NCBI GenBank assembly: GCA_049841135.1 | Contig: JASGHK010000008.1 | Coordinates: 1,302,001-1,366,000 of the forward strand | Length of the DNA: 64,000 nt | Source: JACRCT01 sp049841135 | GTDB taxonomy: Bacteria > Myxococcota > Myxococcia > Myxococcales > UBA5297 | Direction: 5' to 3' | Shown here: in pieces, positions 8,848 to 19,100 of the stretch | Layout of the letters: the number at the start of each line of letters is the position of its first letter | How positions within the stretch are numbered: the stretch's first letter is position 1 | Translations under genes and position numbers: made by a program | Notes under the pieces: model-generated | What the model was told of the DNA's origin: nothing | What the model saw: the letters and a program-made list of their open reading frames with translations, nothing else | Databases searched by the model: none

Positions 8848-10494
8848 ATGAGCACCCTGAGCCAGGCGAAGACCCGCTCGTTCGACGTCATCGTCGTCGG
8901 CACCGGCATGGGCGGCGGGACGGTCGGCTACGCGCTGGCCAGGCGGGGCCTGAAGGTCCTGTTCCTGGAGCGGGGCAAGGCGCACACGCACGAGTCCCCG
9001 TCCGGGGCGTACCCGGAGAAGACCCAGCCGGCCCGCATGAGCGAGGAGCAGAAGCTCGCCCGGCTGCGCGAGTCGCTGCGGTTCATGGAGACCATCACCG
9101 ACGTCTCCACCGGCCACCCGCACGGCTTCACCCCCATCCTCGGGCAGGGCGTCGGCGGCTCGAGCGCGCTGTACGGCATGGTCTTCGAGCGCTACTTCCC
9201 CTCCGACTTCGCGCCGCGCCAGTACTTCCCCGACGCCGGGGAGAGCACGGTCCCGGAGAAGTGGCCGATCACCTACGAGACCCTGGCGCCGTACTACGTC
9301 GAGGCCGAGAAGCTCTACCGCGTGCGCGGCACCGTCGACCCGCTGCGCCCGCCGGGCGAGGCACGCGGCCTGGTGGGCGAGCCGCCAGCCTTGTCGCCCA
9401 ACGGCAAGGCGATGAACCAGCTGCTCTCCGCCAAGGGCCTGCACACCTACCGGCTGCCCACCGCCGCCGAGTTCGTCGACCAGTGCCCCGGCTGCCAGGG
9501 CTTCTTGTGCAACCGCAGCTGCAAGAACGACTCGTACCGGGTCTGCATCGCGCCGGCGCTGGCGAGCCACGGCGCCGAGCTGCTCGCGGAGTGCGAGGTC
9601 ACGAGGCTCGAGGCGAGCAAGACCGAGGTCACCGGCGTCGTCTGCCGGCAGGGCGGCGAGGAGGCCACGCTGCGCGCGCCGATCGTCATCCTCGGCGCCG
9701 GGGCCTTCTCGACCCCGTCTCTGCTCCTGCGCTCGACGTCCACCCAATGGCCCGACGGCCTCGCCAACGGCTCGGACATGGTCGGGCGCAACTTCATGCG
9801 TCACCAGGTCGACCTGTGCGTGGTCTTCGGCGAGAAGCCGCGCGAAGACGTCAACCCGAAGGAGCTGGCCTTCAACGACTTCTACCTGCACCCCGAGGCC
9901 AAGCTCGGGACCGTGCAGTCGTTCGGCCTGTTGCCGCCCAACCCGGTGCTCGCGAGCATGCTCGCCACCGAGATGCGCCAGAACCCGAACTTCCTGACCG
10001 AGGCGCTCGTCCCCTTCACGCCGTTCATCACCAGCATCGGCGGCAAGCTCCTGGAGAACAGCACCATCCTAGCGCCGATCATGGAGGACCTGCCGTACAA
10101 GGAGAACGCGGTCCGCCCGGGCAAGGACGGCGGCTACGACCTCCACTACCAGAACCACGCGAGCGAGAAGCGACGCATCAAGGTCTTCCGCAAGCTGATG
10201 GGCAAGGTGCTGCGCGGCGAGTTCGTCTTCCCCATCCGCCAGGCCACCGACAACCGCGTGCTCGGCCACGCCTGCGGAACGTGCCGCTTCGGGCTCGACC
10301 CCAAGGACAGCGTGCTCGACGCCAGCAACAAGGCCCACGAGCTCAAGAACCTCTACGTGGTCGACAGCTCGTTCCTGCCCTCGTCCGCCGGCACGAACCC
10401 CAGCCTGACGCTCGCCGCCAACGCGCTGCGGGTCGCCGAGTCGATCGCCGGGCTCTCGCGGCCGGCCGATCCGGCCCCGCCGGCCTCGGCTTGA
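8848..10494 (+). CDS. GMC-family FAD-dependent oxidoreductase
   Basis: The 548-residue protein has the FAD-binding motif VVGTGMGGGTVGYALARRG near the N-terminus and the GMC C-terminal block HACGTCRFGLDP, NLYVVDSSFLPSSAGTNPSLTLAANALRVAE. A cysteine-rich insertion (CPGCQGFLCNRSCKNDSYRVC, around residues 213-233) is found in cholesterol-oxidase-like and related bacterial GMC enzymes. It probably oxidises an alcohol on a sterol, lipid or sugar; the substrate cannot be read from sequence. The glycosyltransferase gene follows 33 bases downstream, suggesting co-transcription. Confidence 0.9.
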   Translation: MSTLSQAKTRSFDVIVVGTGMGGGTVGYALARRGLKVLFLERGKAHTHESPSGAYPEKTQPARMSEEQKLARLRESLRFMETITDVSTGHPHGFTPILGQGVGGSSALYGMVFERYFPSDFAPRQYFPDAGESTVPEKWPITYETLAPYYVEAEKLYRVRGTVDPLRPPGEARGLVGEPPALSPNGKAMNQLLSAKGLHTYRLPTAAEFVDQCPGCQGFLCNRSCKNDSYRVCIAPALASHGAELLAECEVTRLEASKTEVTGVVCRQGGEEATLRAPIVILGAGAFSTPSLLLRSTSTQWPDGLANGSDMVGRNFMRHQVDLCVVFGEKPREDVNPKELAFNDFYLHPEAKLGTVQSFGLLPPNPVLASMLATEMRQNPNFLTEALVPFTPFITSIGGKLLENSTILAPIMEDLPYKENAVRPGKDGGYDLHYQNHASEKRRIKVFRKLMGKVLRGEFVFPIRQATDNRVLGHACGTCRFGLDPKDSVLDASNKAHELKNLYVVDSSFLPSSAGTNPSLTLAANALRVAESIAGLSRPADPAPPASA

Positions 10495-10527
10495 CGGCTG
10501 CCGCGCCGACCGGCTACGAGACTGACG

Positions 10528-11514
10528 GTGTCGAACGAAACCGCCCTCGCGCAGCGCCCCGGCCCCGGCTCCGGCGCCGCCTGGCACCAGGAGCTGAGCG
10601 TCGTCGTCCCGTCCTACAACGGGCGGGAGCTGTTGCGGCAGACGCTGGAGACGTTCTTCCGGCTCGCCCCCGACGCGGAGGTGGTCGTCAGCGACGGCTC
10701 CTCGACCGACGGGTCGGCGGCGATGGTCCGCGAGAAGTTCCCGCAGGCCAAGGTGGTCGACCACCCCAACCACGGCTTCGCCCACGCCAACAACGTCGGC
10801 ATCGCCGAGTGCACGCGGCGCTTCATCCTCCTGCTCAACTCGGACCTCTTCCTCACCGAGGCGGCCCTCGAGGCCATGCACCGGCGGCTCGCGGACGACC
10901 CGAAGGTCGGGGCCGTGGCGCCGAACCTGGCCAACGTCGACGGCAGCCGGCAGAGCATCTTCGGCGGGCTGTACTGGCCGCTGTGGAGGCCCATCGCCGA
11001 GCGCCGGAGCGTGAAGCTGCTCTCCATGGCCTGCCTGATGACCCGCCGCGACGTGCTGCAGGCCGCCGGCGGCCTCGACGAGAACCTGTTCCTCTACAAC
11101 GAGGAGCACGACTGGTGCCGCACCGTGCGCGATCGCGGCTTCACCCTCGAGCTGCTCGGACCCCAGGTCGTCCACGTCGGCGGCGGGTCCACCAAGCGCA
11201 GCCCCATCCTCACCCTGGAGGAGCGCCGCGGCTTCCTCTACGTGGCGCAGAAGCACCGCTGGCCCACGGCGTTCTTCCTCAAGCTGCTGATGGGGCTGCA
11301 GGCGTTCGCGCTGCGCTTCCTCGACCCGCGCGCGGACTGGCGAAAGATGTGGTCGAAGCAGTGGGCGATGATCCAGAGCGGCGACCTGCTCGCCTCGCCC
11401 TTCCCGATCTCCGGCCGCGGCGCCAACCTCCAGCCCGCCGGTTCCGCGCAGCGTGCGCTCCCCGCCAGCGGCCATCCGCAGCCGGAGCCGCCCAAGGCCC
11501 TCAAGGCCGGGTAG
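10528..11514 (+). CDS. Family 2 glycosyltransferase (rhamnosyltransferase-like)
   Basis: A 328-residue GT2 enzyme. Near the N-terminus are LSVVVPSYNGRELL and VVVSDGSSTDGS, then NHGFAHANNVGI, the metal-binding region LLLNSDLFLT, GGLDENLFLYNEEHDWC, and a C-terminal helix region without clear membrane segments. The start is GTG at 10528. These features match transferases that add sugars such as rhamnose to surface glycans, consistent with the nearby deoxysugar operon, but the acceptor is unknown. A proline/serine-rich tail of about 35 residues ends the protein. Confidence 0.9.
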   Translation: MSNETALAQRPGPGSGAAWHQELSVVVPSYNGRELLRQTLETFFRLAPDAEVVVSDGSSTDGSAAMVREKFPQAKVVDHPNHGFAHANNVGIAECTRRFILLLNSDLFLTEAALEAMHRRLADDPKVGAVAPNLANVDGSRQSIFGGLYWPLWRPIAERRSVKLLSMACLMTRRDVLQAAGGLDENLFLYNEEHDWCRTVRDRGFTLELLGPQVVHVGGGSTKRSPILTLEERRGFLYVAQKHRWPTAFFLKLLMGLQAFALRFLDPRADWRKMWSKQWAMIQSGDLLASPFPISGRGANLQPAGSAQRALPASGHPQPEPPKALKAG

Positions 11515-11569
11515 CGATGGGGGCTGCGGGCTTCGGGCTTCGGGTCAAGCCGCCTGCAGCGCACGAAGT

Positions 11570-12154
11570 CTACTCCGTCATCTTCTCGCTGAGCGCCGCG
11601 CCGGTCTCCGGGTGCTTGCCGCGCAGCTCGGCGTACTCCACCGACATCGCCCGCTTGAGCTTGAGATAGACGTTCTCGAACTCGGCCTTGGCGACGCCGT
11701 CGATGGTCGTTCGCGCGACGGCCTGGCACTTGCCGTCCTTCGAGAAGGTCGTGATGGCGATCTCACGCGAGACGGGCTTGAGCCGGATGAGGAGCTCGGC
11801 GCCCTCGCCTTCCATCCGGGTCTTCTTCTCGCTGGCGACGCCGTAGCCGAAGTGATCGAGCCAGCTCAAGGGATGCGTTCCGCCCAGCGGCTTGAAGTCG
11901 CGGTACTCGCGCCAGTACGGGACGACCGACTCCTTGCCCACCGGCTTGCACTTCTCGTCCAGGCGCAGGCCGTAGTCGACACGGCCCTCGCCGTCGCTCT
12001 TGGAGATGAAGAAGACCGTCTCGATGTCGTTGGGGCCGAACTTCGGGTCCTTGCGCGGGGCCGGCTCGGGAGCCCCCGCGTCGGCCGCCGAGACCAGCAG
12101 CGCCGCCGCGATGAGGGCGATGGTCCTGGCTGCGCTGCGGGTCCGCTCGCTCAT
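11570..12154 (-). CDS. Secreted protein of unknown function, DUF4833-like
   Basis: 194 residues with a standard signal peptide (MSERTRSAARTIALIAAALL, cleavage near ADAGA). The mature part contains VFFISKSDGEGRVDYGLRLD, VVPYWREYRDF, and LSWLDHFGYGVAS, which resembles the DUF4833 family as I remember it; this is not checked. It probably acts in the periplasm. It converges with the glycosyltransferase (55 bases apart) and lies just downstream of mlaC on the same strand, so it could be the last gene of that operon. Confidence 0.75.
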   Translation of the reverse strand: MSERTRSAARTIALIAAALLVSAADAGAPEPAPRKDPKFGPNDIETVFFISKSDGEGRVDYGLRLDEKCKPVGKESVVPYWREYRDFKPLGGTHPLSWLDHFGYGVASEKKTRMEGEGAELLIRLKPVSREIAITTFSKDGKCQAVARTTIDGVAKAEFENVYLKLKRAMSVEYAELRGKHPETGAALSEKMTE

Positions 12155-12176
12155 GGCGTCACCGTAACACCGGCGA

Positions 12177-12927
12177 CTACTTCTTCGCCTTGGCGGGCTC
12201 GGGCTTGGCGGCCTTCGCGGGCTCAGACTTCGCGGGCTCAGACTTGGCGGGTTCGGCCTTCGCCGGCTCAGCCTTCGCGTCGGTGGAGGTCTCGGCCTTG
12301 TCGCCCTTCTCCAGCTTGGCCTTCATCTTCGCGATCAGCCCGTCCACCCCGTCCTTGGCGATGATCCTGTTGAACTGGTTCCGGTAGTTGCTGAGGATGC
12401 TCACCTCTTCGGTGATCACGTCGAAGACGCGCCAGGAAGAGCCCTCGGGCCGCAGCGTGTAGTCGACCAGGATCTTCGTGGGGCGCCCGTTCTTCTCGGT
12501 CTTGATCGCGGTCTTGACCTTGACGTTGCCGTCCTTGGCCGGCTCCTCACCGAGATAGTCGATCTTGTAGTCGAGGTTGCCGCGCAGCTGGGAGAGGTAG
12601 GTCTTCTCGATGATCTCCTTGAGCGTCGCGACGACGTCCGTGCGCTGCTTGGGGGTCATCTTCTCCCAGTGAGCCGACAGCGCCCGCTCTGCCAGGAGCG
12701 CGATGTCGAGCAGCCCGCCGAGCCTCCTTGGTGATCTGCTGGCCCACCTTGTCCTTGGCCGCCTGGTCGGCTGCCGGCTGGCCGAGCAGCTCGCGCAGGC
12801 GGTCGTTGGCCTTGCGCACCGCCTCGGTCGCCTTGCCCTCAGCGGGGGCGTCCGCCGCAAAGGCCGGAGCGGACAGCGCCAAGCCGAGCCCAACCACCAC
12901 CGCGACCATCCTGCTGGAATTGCTCAC
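12177..12927 (-). CDS. mlaC: MlaC-type phospholipid-binding periplasmic protein (one frame break)
   Basis: The Ttg2D/MlaC family carries phospholipids between outer and inner membrane. A GTG start at 12927 follows AGGAGG and gives a signal peptide (VAVVVGLGLALSAPAFA). A frame break at 12720-12726 (GAGGCTC on the coding strand) is repaired by removing one G, giving ITKELGGLLDIALLAERAL and 249 residues. Family marks after it are WEKMTPKQRTDVVATLKEIIE, VDYTLRPEGSSWRVFDVITEEVS and NYRNQFNRII. The C-terminus has a repetitive AEPAK/SEPAK tail of about 45 residues. It starts two bases after the TolC-like gene ends, so the two are co-translated. Confidence 0.88.
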
Positions 12928-12929
12928 GT

Positions 12930-14324
12930 TCAATCCTCCTCGACGTACTTCAGCTCGCTCGGCTGCTTTCCGATGGCACGGTGCAACGAGACGACGGCCA
13001 CGTTCCACTCGAACATCGCCTGCATGTGACGCGCTCGCATCATGAAATATTGCAGGAGCGCGTCGGCCAGGTCCTTGGGCTCCACCAACCCGGCGGCCTC
13101 GGACTGGAGCACGGACGCGAGCCATGCCTTGGCGTGCTTCTGCCCGTCCTTGCCCGCCTTCATGGTGTCGAACGCGTCGCGCGCTTCGGCCAGCGTCTTC
13201 TCCGCCTCGGCGGCGAGGCCTTCGCGGGCCATGTTCACCGTGGCCTTGGCCTTGGCGTGCTCGGCCTCGGCCTGGTCGATCTTCTGGAGGCGCTGGAACG
13301 GCTCGGGGGCCCAGCGGATGATCAGGCCGATGGCGCCGGTGGTGACGTTGAACGGGTCGACCATGAACGCGTTCTTCGGGTGGTCGACCGAGTTCGATGC
13401 CGCCAGCGTCCCCTGCCCGGCGATGACCACGTCCGGCCACCACTTGTCCCACTCCACTTCCACCAGGTTTGCCATGGCCTCCTCGCCGGCCTTGGCCGCC
13501 TGCTGCTCCGGGCGCTGCAGCGACAGCTCGCGGATCTCGGCGACGGTCGGCAGCTTCCAGTCGATGGCCTTGAGCGGCACGGCGTCCACGTCGGCGGCGT
13601 CGGTGCCCATGGTGTAGTGCACGCCGGCCAGGCCCAGCTCCTCGACCTTCTTGGCCTGCGAGCGCCGCGCGTCGAGCTCCGCCTTGAGGGTGAGCACGCG
13701 CCGATGGTCAGCCTCGGTGACGTCGCCGGAGCCCTGCTCCAAAAGCTCCTCTTCGCGCTTGAGCTCGTCGTCGACGAACTTGGCGCCCTCGTCGAGCATC
13801 AGCAGCAGCTCGCGTCCGAGCTTCACCGCGTAGTAGGCCTTCGCGGCGTCGAGCGCGGCGCCCTGGGCGGACGCCTCGGCCAGCGCGTCGGCGGCGGCCG
13901 CGCCGGCCTCCGCGGCCCGGGTGCCGTCGCTGATCTTCCCGAAGGTGTAGACCGGCATCAGCAGCTTGCCGTCAAGGCGGCCGAAGACGCCGTCGAAGCC
14001 GAGGCCGGCCTGATCGGGCGTCGTCCGCTGGCAGTTCTCGACGGACGGGAAGCACTGGATGCGCTGGCTGGGTCCGCCCACCGCGGTGATCTCGATCTGC
14101 GGGCCCCACATCCACTTGATCTCGCTGGCCTTGGCGTGCGCGGCCTTCGCGCTGGCGCGCGCCTGCTCGACCACGGGCTGGTTGCGCGCCTTCTCGAGCA
14201 ACGCAGGCAGGTCGACGACGGCGGGCTTGTTCGGCGCGGCAATGGCCGGAGGCGCAGCGGGTGACGGGGCCGACGCCGGAGTCTCGGCGGCAGCCAACGC
14301 GACGAGAAGTACGAGGCTGAACAT
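12930..14324 (-). CDS. TolC-family outer-membrane efflux protein
   Basis: 464 residues, starting at MFSLVLLVALAAA with a signal peptide and a proline/alanine-rich linker. The long helical repeats are typical of outer membrane efflux proteins: LEKARNQPVVEQARASAKAAHAKASEIK, LDAAKAYYAVKLGRELL, ELSLQRPEQQAAKAGEEAM, and a second copy of the same fold with AEAEHAKAKATVNMA. Direct coupling to mlaC (two-base gap) is unusual and suggests a role in lipid or envelope export rather than drug efflux, but this is inference. Confidence 0.85.
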   Translation of the reverse strand: MFSLVLLVALAAAETPASAPSPAAPPAIAAPNKPAVVDLPALLEKARNQPVVEQARASAKAAHAKASEIKWMWGPQIEITAVGGPSQRIQCFPSVENCQRTTPDQAGLGFDGVFGRLDGKLLMPVYTFGKISDGTRAAEAGAAAADALAEASAQGAALDAAKAYYAVKLGRELLLMLDEGAKFVDDELKREEELLEQGSGDVTEADHRRVLTLKAELDARRSQAKKVEELGLAGVHYTMGTDAADVDAVPLKAIDWKLPTVAEIRELSLQRPEQQAAKAGEEAMANLVEVEWDKWWPDVVIAGQGTLAASNSVDHPKNAFMVDPFNVTTGAIGLIIRWAPEPFQRLQKIDQAEAEHAKAKATVNMAREGLAAEAEKTLAEARDAFDTMKAGKDGQKHAKAWLASVLQSEAAGLVEPKDLADALLQYFMMRARHMQAMFEWNVAVVSLHRAIGKQPSELKYVEED

Positions 14325-14580
14325 GGTCCGCTTTCTAGCACGGAGCCCCACCCTGGCGTCCCGTGCCACAGGTCGGCCCATGGACGCACATGGACTGGAT
14401 GGACTCGAGGGACGGCATGGACCGCCCATTTGAAGGCAGCCCGCTTTGCCCGGTTTTCGCGCCCGAAACCGCCAGGGAATTCAGGCAGTTGCGGCAGCCC
14501 AATTTCCACAGAGATTTCGGGCTGTTACACGGCCGTTTTCCGGCCCGCATCCTTTATATGGGTTCGGGGCGGTCCGACCC

Positions 14581-16044
14581 TCAGCGCAGCCGCTCCAGCG
14601 CCGCGACGACCTCCGGCGGAGCCTGGGCGGCCAACTCCTTGAGCTTCCTGCCGTCGAACCCGATGAGGCTCGATGGCTCCACCGCGCGGTACTCGCCCTC
14701 CACCGCCAGGTCGTGCAGGGCGTCGTGCAGGCCGACGAAGGTGTCTCGCCCGAACCGGCCGGAAGACCCTTCGCCTGCCTGGTGCTCGGCCGCACCCTCG
14801 ACCACCAAGAAGACCGTCGCCGGCGGCTTGCCGGACGGGATGAGCAGCTCGCCGGGCTGCACCCGCTTGATGCCGCTCACCGCGGCGAGGATGCCGTCGC
14901 GCACGCGAGCGTCGAGCGCGTCGGAGTCTTCCTTCATCGAGAAGAAGGAGTCGAGCTGGTGGGTCGAGCGCGCCGCCTCGAGCCGCTTGCGCAGCTCGGG
15001 GAAGTCGCGGCACAGGCCCCGCAAGTCGCTGCCGCGGAAGCGCCACAGCCGGACCTGCCCCTCGGCGCGCATGGTCGCGCTGCAGGTCGTGCCCAGCTCG
15101 CCCAGGACGCTCGACTCGCCGAACATGTCGCCCGGCTTGCAGCAGCGCACCACCCGCGACGCTCCGCTGGGCGTCTCGAGGCACACCGAGACGCGGCCGG
15201 CACGGATGACGAACGCCAGGTGGGCCTCGCTGCCTTCGGCGATGAGGTTCTCTCCCGGTGCGGCGTTGTGGTCCACGGCGATCTGCGCCAGGGCCATCAG
15301 CGCCGGCGGCGGCAGCCCCATGAAGACCGGGGCGTCTCCGAGGTTCTCGAGCGGACGCTGCTGCTCTTGGACCTTCTCCAGGAGCTCGCGGGTCGGCGAG
15401 GTGAGCCAGACCTCCTCGCCGACGAGGCCATGGCTGGCCGCGGCCACCCGCGCCAGGCTCTCCAGATCGGCAGCGTCGGCGAACTCGCGGGCGGCAGCTT
15501 CGAGATATCCCACGGCCAGCGACACCTCACCCAGCTTCACCTCCAGCTGGGCCATCTGCTCGAGCACGCCGCCGCGGCCCTGGCGATGGGTGAGCAAGCG
15601 GGGCAACAGCTCCCGGGCCTCGAGCAGGGAGGAACGCTCCCCTGAGGCGAGGAGGCGGTCAACGCGCTCGCGCAGGTCGGGCTCCACCAACGCACCCAGG
15701 AACTGATCGAGCTCGTCCAGCGGATCGGCCGGCCCATCGTCCAGGAACGAGTCCTCGGAGATGGCGGAGGCCGGCGGCAACGCGGCCTTGAAGGCGGTGT
15801 CGTCGGCCCTGCGAAGCGCCTCGACGAGGTCGTCGACCTTCAAGTCGTCCTTCACGCGCCCGCGATCGTCGATCTCGATGTGCCCGACGCTCAGCTCGCC
15901 CCGCTTCGTCGCACAGACCAGGTTGCCGACCCAGCAGCGCCCCGACGCCCGACGGATGACCCCCACTTCCCGCAGCTCGACCACCCGGCCGAACGCCTCA
16001 CGCACCTTTCGCGAAAGAATCTCGCGCGCCCTGAACTGATCCAT
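14581..16044 (-). CDS. Protein with two cyclic-nucleotide-binding domains
   Basis: 487 residues, no signal peptide. Residues 1-100 form an N-terminal domain with short beta strands; the middle is helical. A cNMP-binding domain lies around residues 262-345 (GENLIAEGSEAHLAFVI, CCKPGDMFGESSVLGELG, where GE replaces the ideal PBC motif). A second, shorter one follows around residues 405-475 (VQPGELLIPSGKPPATVFLVVEG). There is no effector domain such as HTH or kinase, so it may be a sensor that works through partner proteins. It is divergent from the alpha-2-macroglobulin gene with 144 bases between. Confidence 0.85.
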   Translation of the reverse strand: MDQFRAREILSRKVREAFGRVVELREVGVIRRASGRCWVGNLVCATKRGELSVGHIEIDDRGRVKDDLKVDDLVEALRRADDTAFKAALPPASAISEDSFLDDGPADPLDELDQFLGALVEPDLRERVDRLLASGERSSLLEARELLPRLLTHRQGRGGVLEQMAQLEVKLGEVSLAVGYLEAAAREFADAADLESLARVAAASHGLVGEEVWLTSPTRELLEKVQEQQRPLENLGDAPVFMGLPPPALMALAQIAVDHNAAPGENLIAEGSEAHLAFVIRAGRVSVCLETPSGASRVVRCCKPGDMFGESSVLGELGTTCSATMRAEGQVRLWRFRGSDLRGLCRDFPELRKRLEAARSTHQLDSFFSMKEDSDALDARVRDGILAAVSGIKRVQPGELLIPSGKPPATVFLVVEGAAEHQAGEGSSGRFGRDTFVGLHDALHDLAVEGEYRAVEPSSLIGFDGRKLKELAAQAPPEVVAALERLR

Positions 16045-16188
16045 GACCCGAAATGTACTCGCCCCGAGCCTCTCTGGCTGCTTTCCCGAACAGGCCCAGC
16101 TTTTGCGCGGCGCTTGCCCTTTGGAGGAAGATCCGCCCGCCTTCCCGCCCGTTGAAGCGTCTGCCGGCTCCCCTTCGGAGGGACTTCC

Positions 16189-19100
16189 ATGGTCCGCACG
16201 CTGCTCCTGACGTTGACGGTCTCGCTCGCCGCCTCCACCGCGGCCGCCGAATCGGCAGCCCCCATGCCCGAGGTGCCAGCCGACGAGCAGGCGGCGCTCG
16301 ACCAGGGCGCGAAGTACCTCAGGGAGCAGTCCTACACGCGCGCCTGCAACACCCTCGACGCGTACGTGAGGAAGTTCGGCTCCGGCGTCCTCATCCGCGA
16401 GGGCAAGGTCAAGCGCGCCATCGCCTGCGCTCAGTCAGGCGGCGAGACCAGCGAGGTCCTCAACGACCTGCGCGCCATCGCCGACGGCGGCCCCATCGAC
16501 CTCGCCCGCGCGCTCGCCAACGCCCGCCTCGTCGAGCGCGGCGACTACGGCCGGGCCAAGAAGGCGCTGGATCTGCTCGAGTCGGTGGCAGCCAAGTCCG
16601 GCGGCCGCTGGGCCCAGGAGGCCCGCTCGCGGTTCATGTCGCTCGCCTTCCTGCAGATGGAGAACGGCTACGGCGAGGTCCCGGCGGTGGCCGACCGCGT
16701 CCTCGGCTTCGGTCCGACCCCGGCCGAGAAGGACCGTGCGCTCTTCGTCCGCGGCCGCTGGTACCTCAACCAGGGCAACGACAAGGGAGAGAAGGACCTC
16801 AAGGCGGTGGCCGACGGCAACGGCGAGCTGTTCGACGACGCGCTCTACGAGCTGGCCCAGGCGCGCGAGCGAAAGGCCAAGTGGGAAGAGGCGCTGGGCA
16901 TCTACCAGGACCTGGTCAAGCGCGCGAACCCCTCCACCACCAACCGCCGCGGCGACGCCGAGTCGCGCATCGGCTGGATCAAGCAGCCCGAGATCTCCGT
17001 CAGCTCCGACTACGTCGAGTGGCCGGGGGAGAAGACCCGCCTCAACCTCTCCTTCCGCAACCTGCCGGAGGCGAAGTTCACCCTCTACAAGGCCGACCCC
17101 TACCACGCCGACCCCACCAAGCTCATCTACGGAAACGAGGAGGACCGCGCTGGCCTGCGCCCGGCGCAGCCGTTCAAGACCTGGACCGAGACCTTCAAGG
17201 CGCCGGCGCCTTACGTCGGCGGCAGCAAGGAGCTCGTCCTCGATCTGCCCGCGGGCTCCTACTCGCTCGACGTCCACGGCCAGAACCTGCACCGCGTCAC
17301 CAACATCCTCGTCACCTCGTTCGCCACCCTGGTGAAGATCGGCGGCGGCCGCGCGGCGGTCTGGACCGTGGACGCCACCACCGGCATGGCCATCGCCGGC
17401 GCGGACGTCGCGCTCTACGTCCGCCAGGACCGCAACACCTCCGACTACCGGCGCCTGGAGGGCAAGGCGGACGCCACCGGCCTGTGCCTGTTCGACCTCG
17501 GCCCGGGCGGCGTCGGCCAGGCCATCGCCTGGGCCGGCAAGGGCGACCTCGTGGCCACCGCCACCGGCTACGGCTCGTGGCGCGACCCGGGCAGCTCCGA
17601 GCTCCTCTCGTACACGCTGACCGACCGTCCGCTCTACAAGCCGGGCGAGAAGGTCGGGATCAAGGTCTTCGTCCGCGAGCGCAAGGCCGGCCCGGCGGAG
17701 GCCGCCCCGAACATCGGCTTCGAGGCGCGCATCTACGACGCCTCCGGCCGCGAGCTCGACAAGAAGTCGCTCACCACCAACGCCTTCGGCACCGCCGCCT
17801 ACGACTTCCCGCTGCCCAAGGACGCCCAACTCGGCCAATACAGCGTCCAGCTCTCCTTCCCCAACCACAACGTGCGCACCGACTACGGCCGCTTCCGCGT
17901 CGAGGAGTACAAGCCGCCCGAGTACACGGTGAAGGTGGAGCCATTGGGCAAGCCCAAGCCGGGCGAGGTCGCCAAGGTCAAGGTCAGCGCCTCGTTCTTC
18001 TTCGGCGGACCGGTCGCCAACGCGCAGGGCCGCGCCATCGTCTCGCTCAACTACTGGCAGCACGGCTGGGCGCCCTGGCCCGACGTGCAGCTCGAAGACG
18101 GCTGGAGCCCCTACGGCGGCTACGGGTACGGCTCCTACGGCGGCTACGACGACGAGATGCATTACTACCGCGGGCGCCGCTACAACCCCTACGGCTATGC
18201 CGTCGCCCCCGCGAAGACGCTCACCTTCAAGACCGACGCCGCCGGCAGCGCGACGCTGGAGGTCCCCACCGACGACGCGCAGAAATACTTCGGCACCGGC
18301 GTCACCGACTACTCGTACAGCGTGCAGGTCTTCGTCACCGACGCCTCGCGCCGCGAGGTGACCGGCCAGGGCAAGGTCAACGTCAGCAAGTCGCCCTTCT
18401 TCCTCGACCTGCGGGCCGACCGCCTGCTCTACAAGCCGGGCGAGCGGATCAAGGTCGAGCTGCGCGCCGAAGACGCCAACTCGAACCCGGAGTCGCCTGC
18501 CGTTGAAGTGCGGCTGGTCCGTCTGGACCCGTCGGGTTCGGGGCAGGCCGGCAGCGAAATCCTCAAGAAGCCGGCGCAGCTCACCGGCGGCAAGGGCGCG
18601 ATCGAGCTGGACGCCGACGCGCTCGGCCCGGTGCGCGTCGAGGCGCGGATGGCCCAAACCGACACCGTGCTCGCCTCCACCGACGTCTGGCTCACCAACG
18701 AGGCCAAGCCGATCATCCCGCCGCAGGCCGGCTTCCTCTTCCTGACCGATCGCACGCCGCTCAAGGTCGGCGGCACCGTCCGCGGCCTCATCGTCACGCC
18801 CTCGCAGGAAGGCCACGCGCTGGTGACCATCGAGGGCGACCGGCTATGGGCGGCGCGCTCGCTGGAGGTCCGGGGCCGCGCGCGCTTCGTGGAGCTGCCG
18901 CTGACCGGCGAGATGGCCCCCAACGTCATCCTCCACGCGAGCCGCATCGAGAACGCCCAGTACTACGAGGCCCAGGCGCCGCTCATCGTCTCCGGCTCCG
19001 AGGCCGCGCTCGACGTCACCGTGGGCCTTCCCGGCGGCAAGACCGAGCCCGGCGCCGCCGTCCCCATCTCCATCGCGCTCAACGCCAAGGGCGCCCAGCA

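Noticed and set aside
8733..11669. Long open frames overlapping real genes on either strand (also 18844-21507 minus, 30312-31886 plus, 34115-36727 upstream part)
   Set aside because: They are arginine/alanine/proline-rich, have no family features and mirror the third-position GC of recognised genes.
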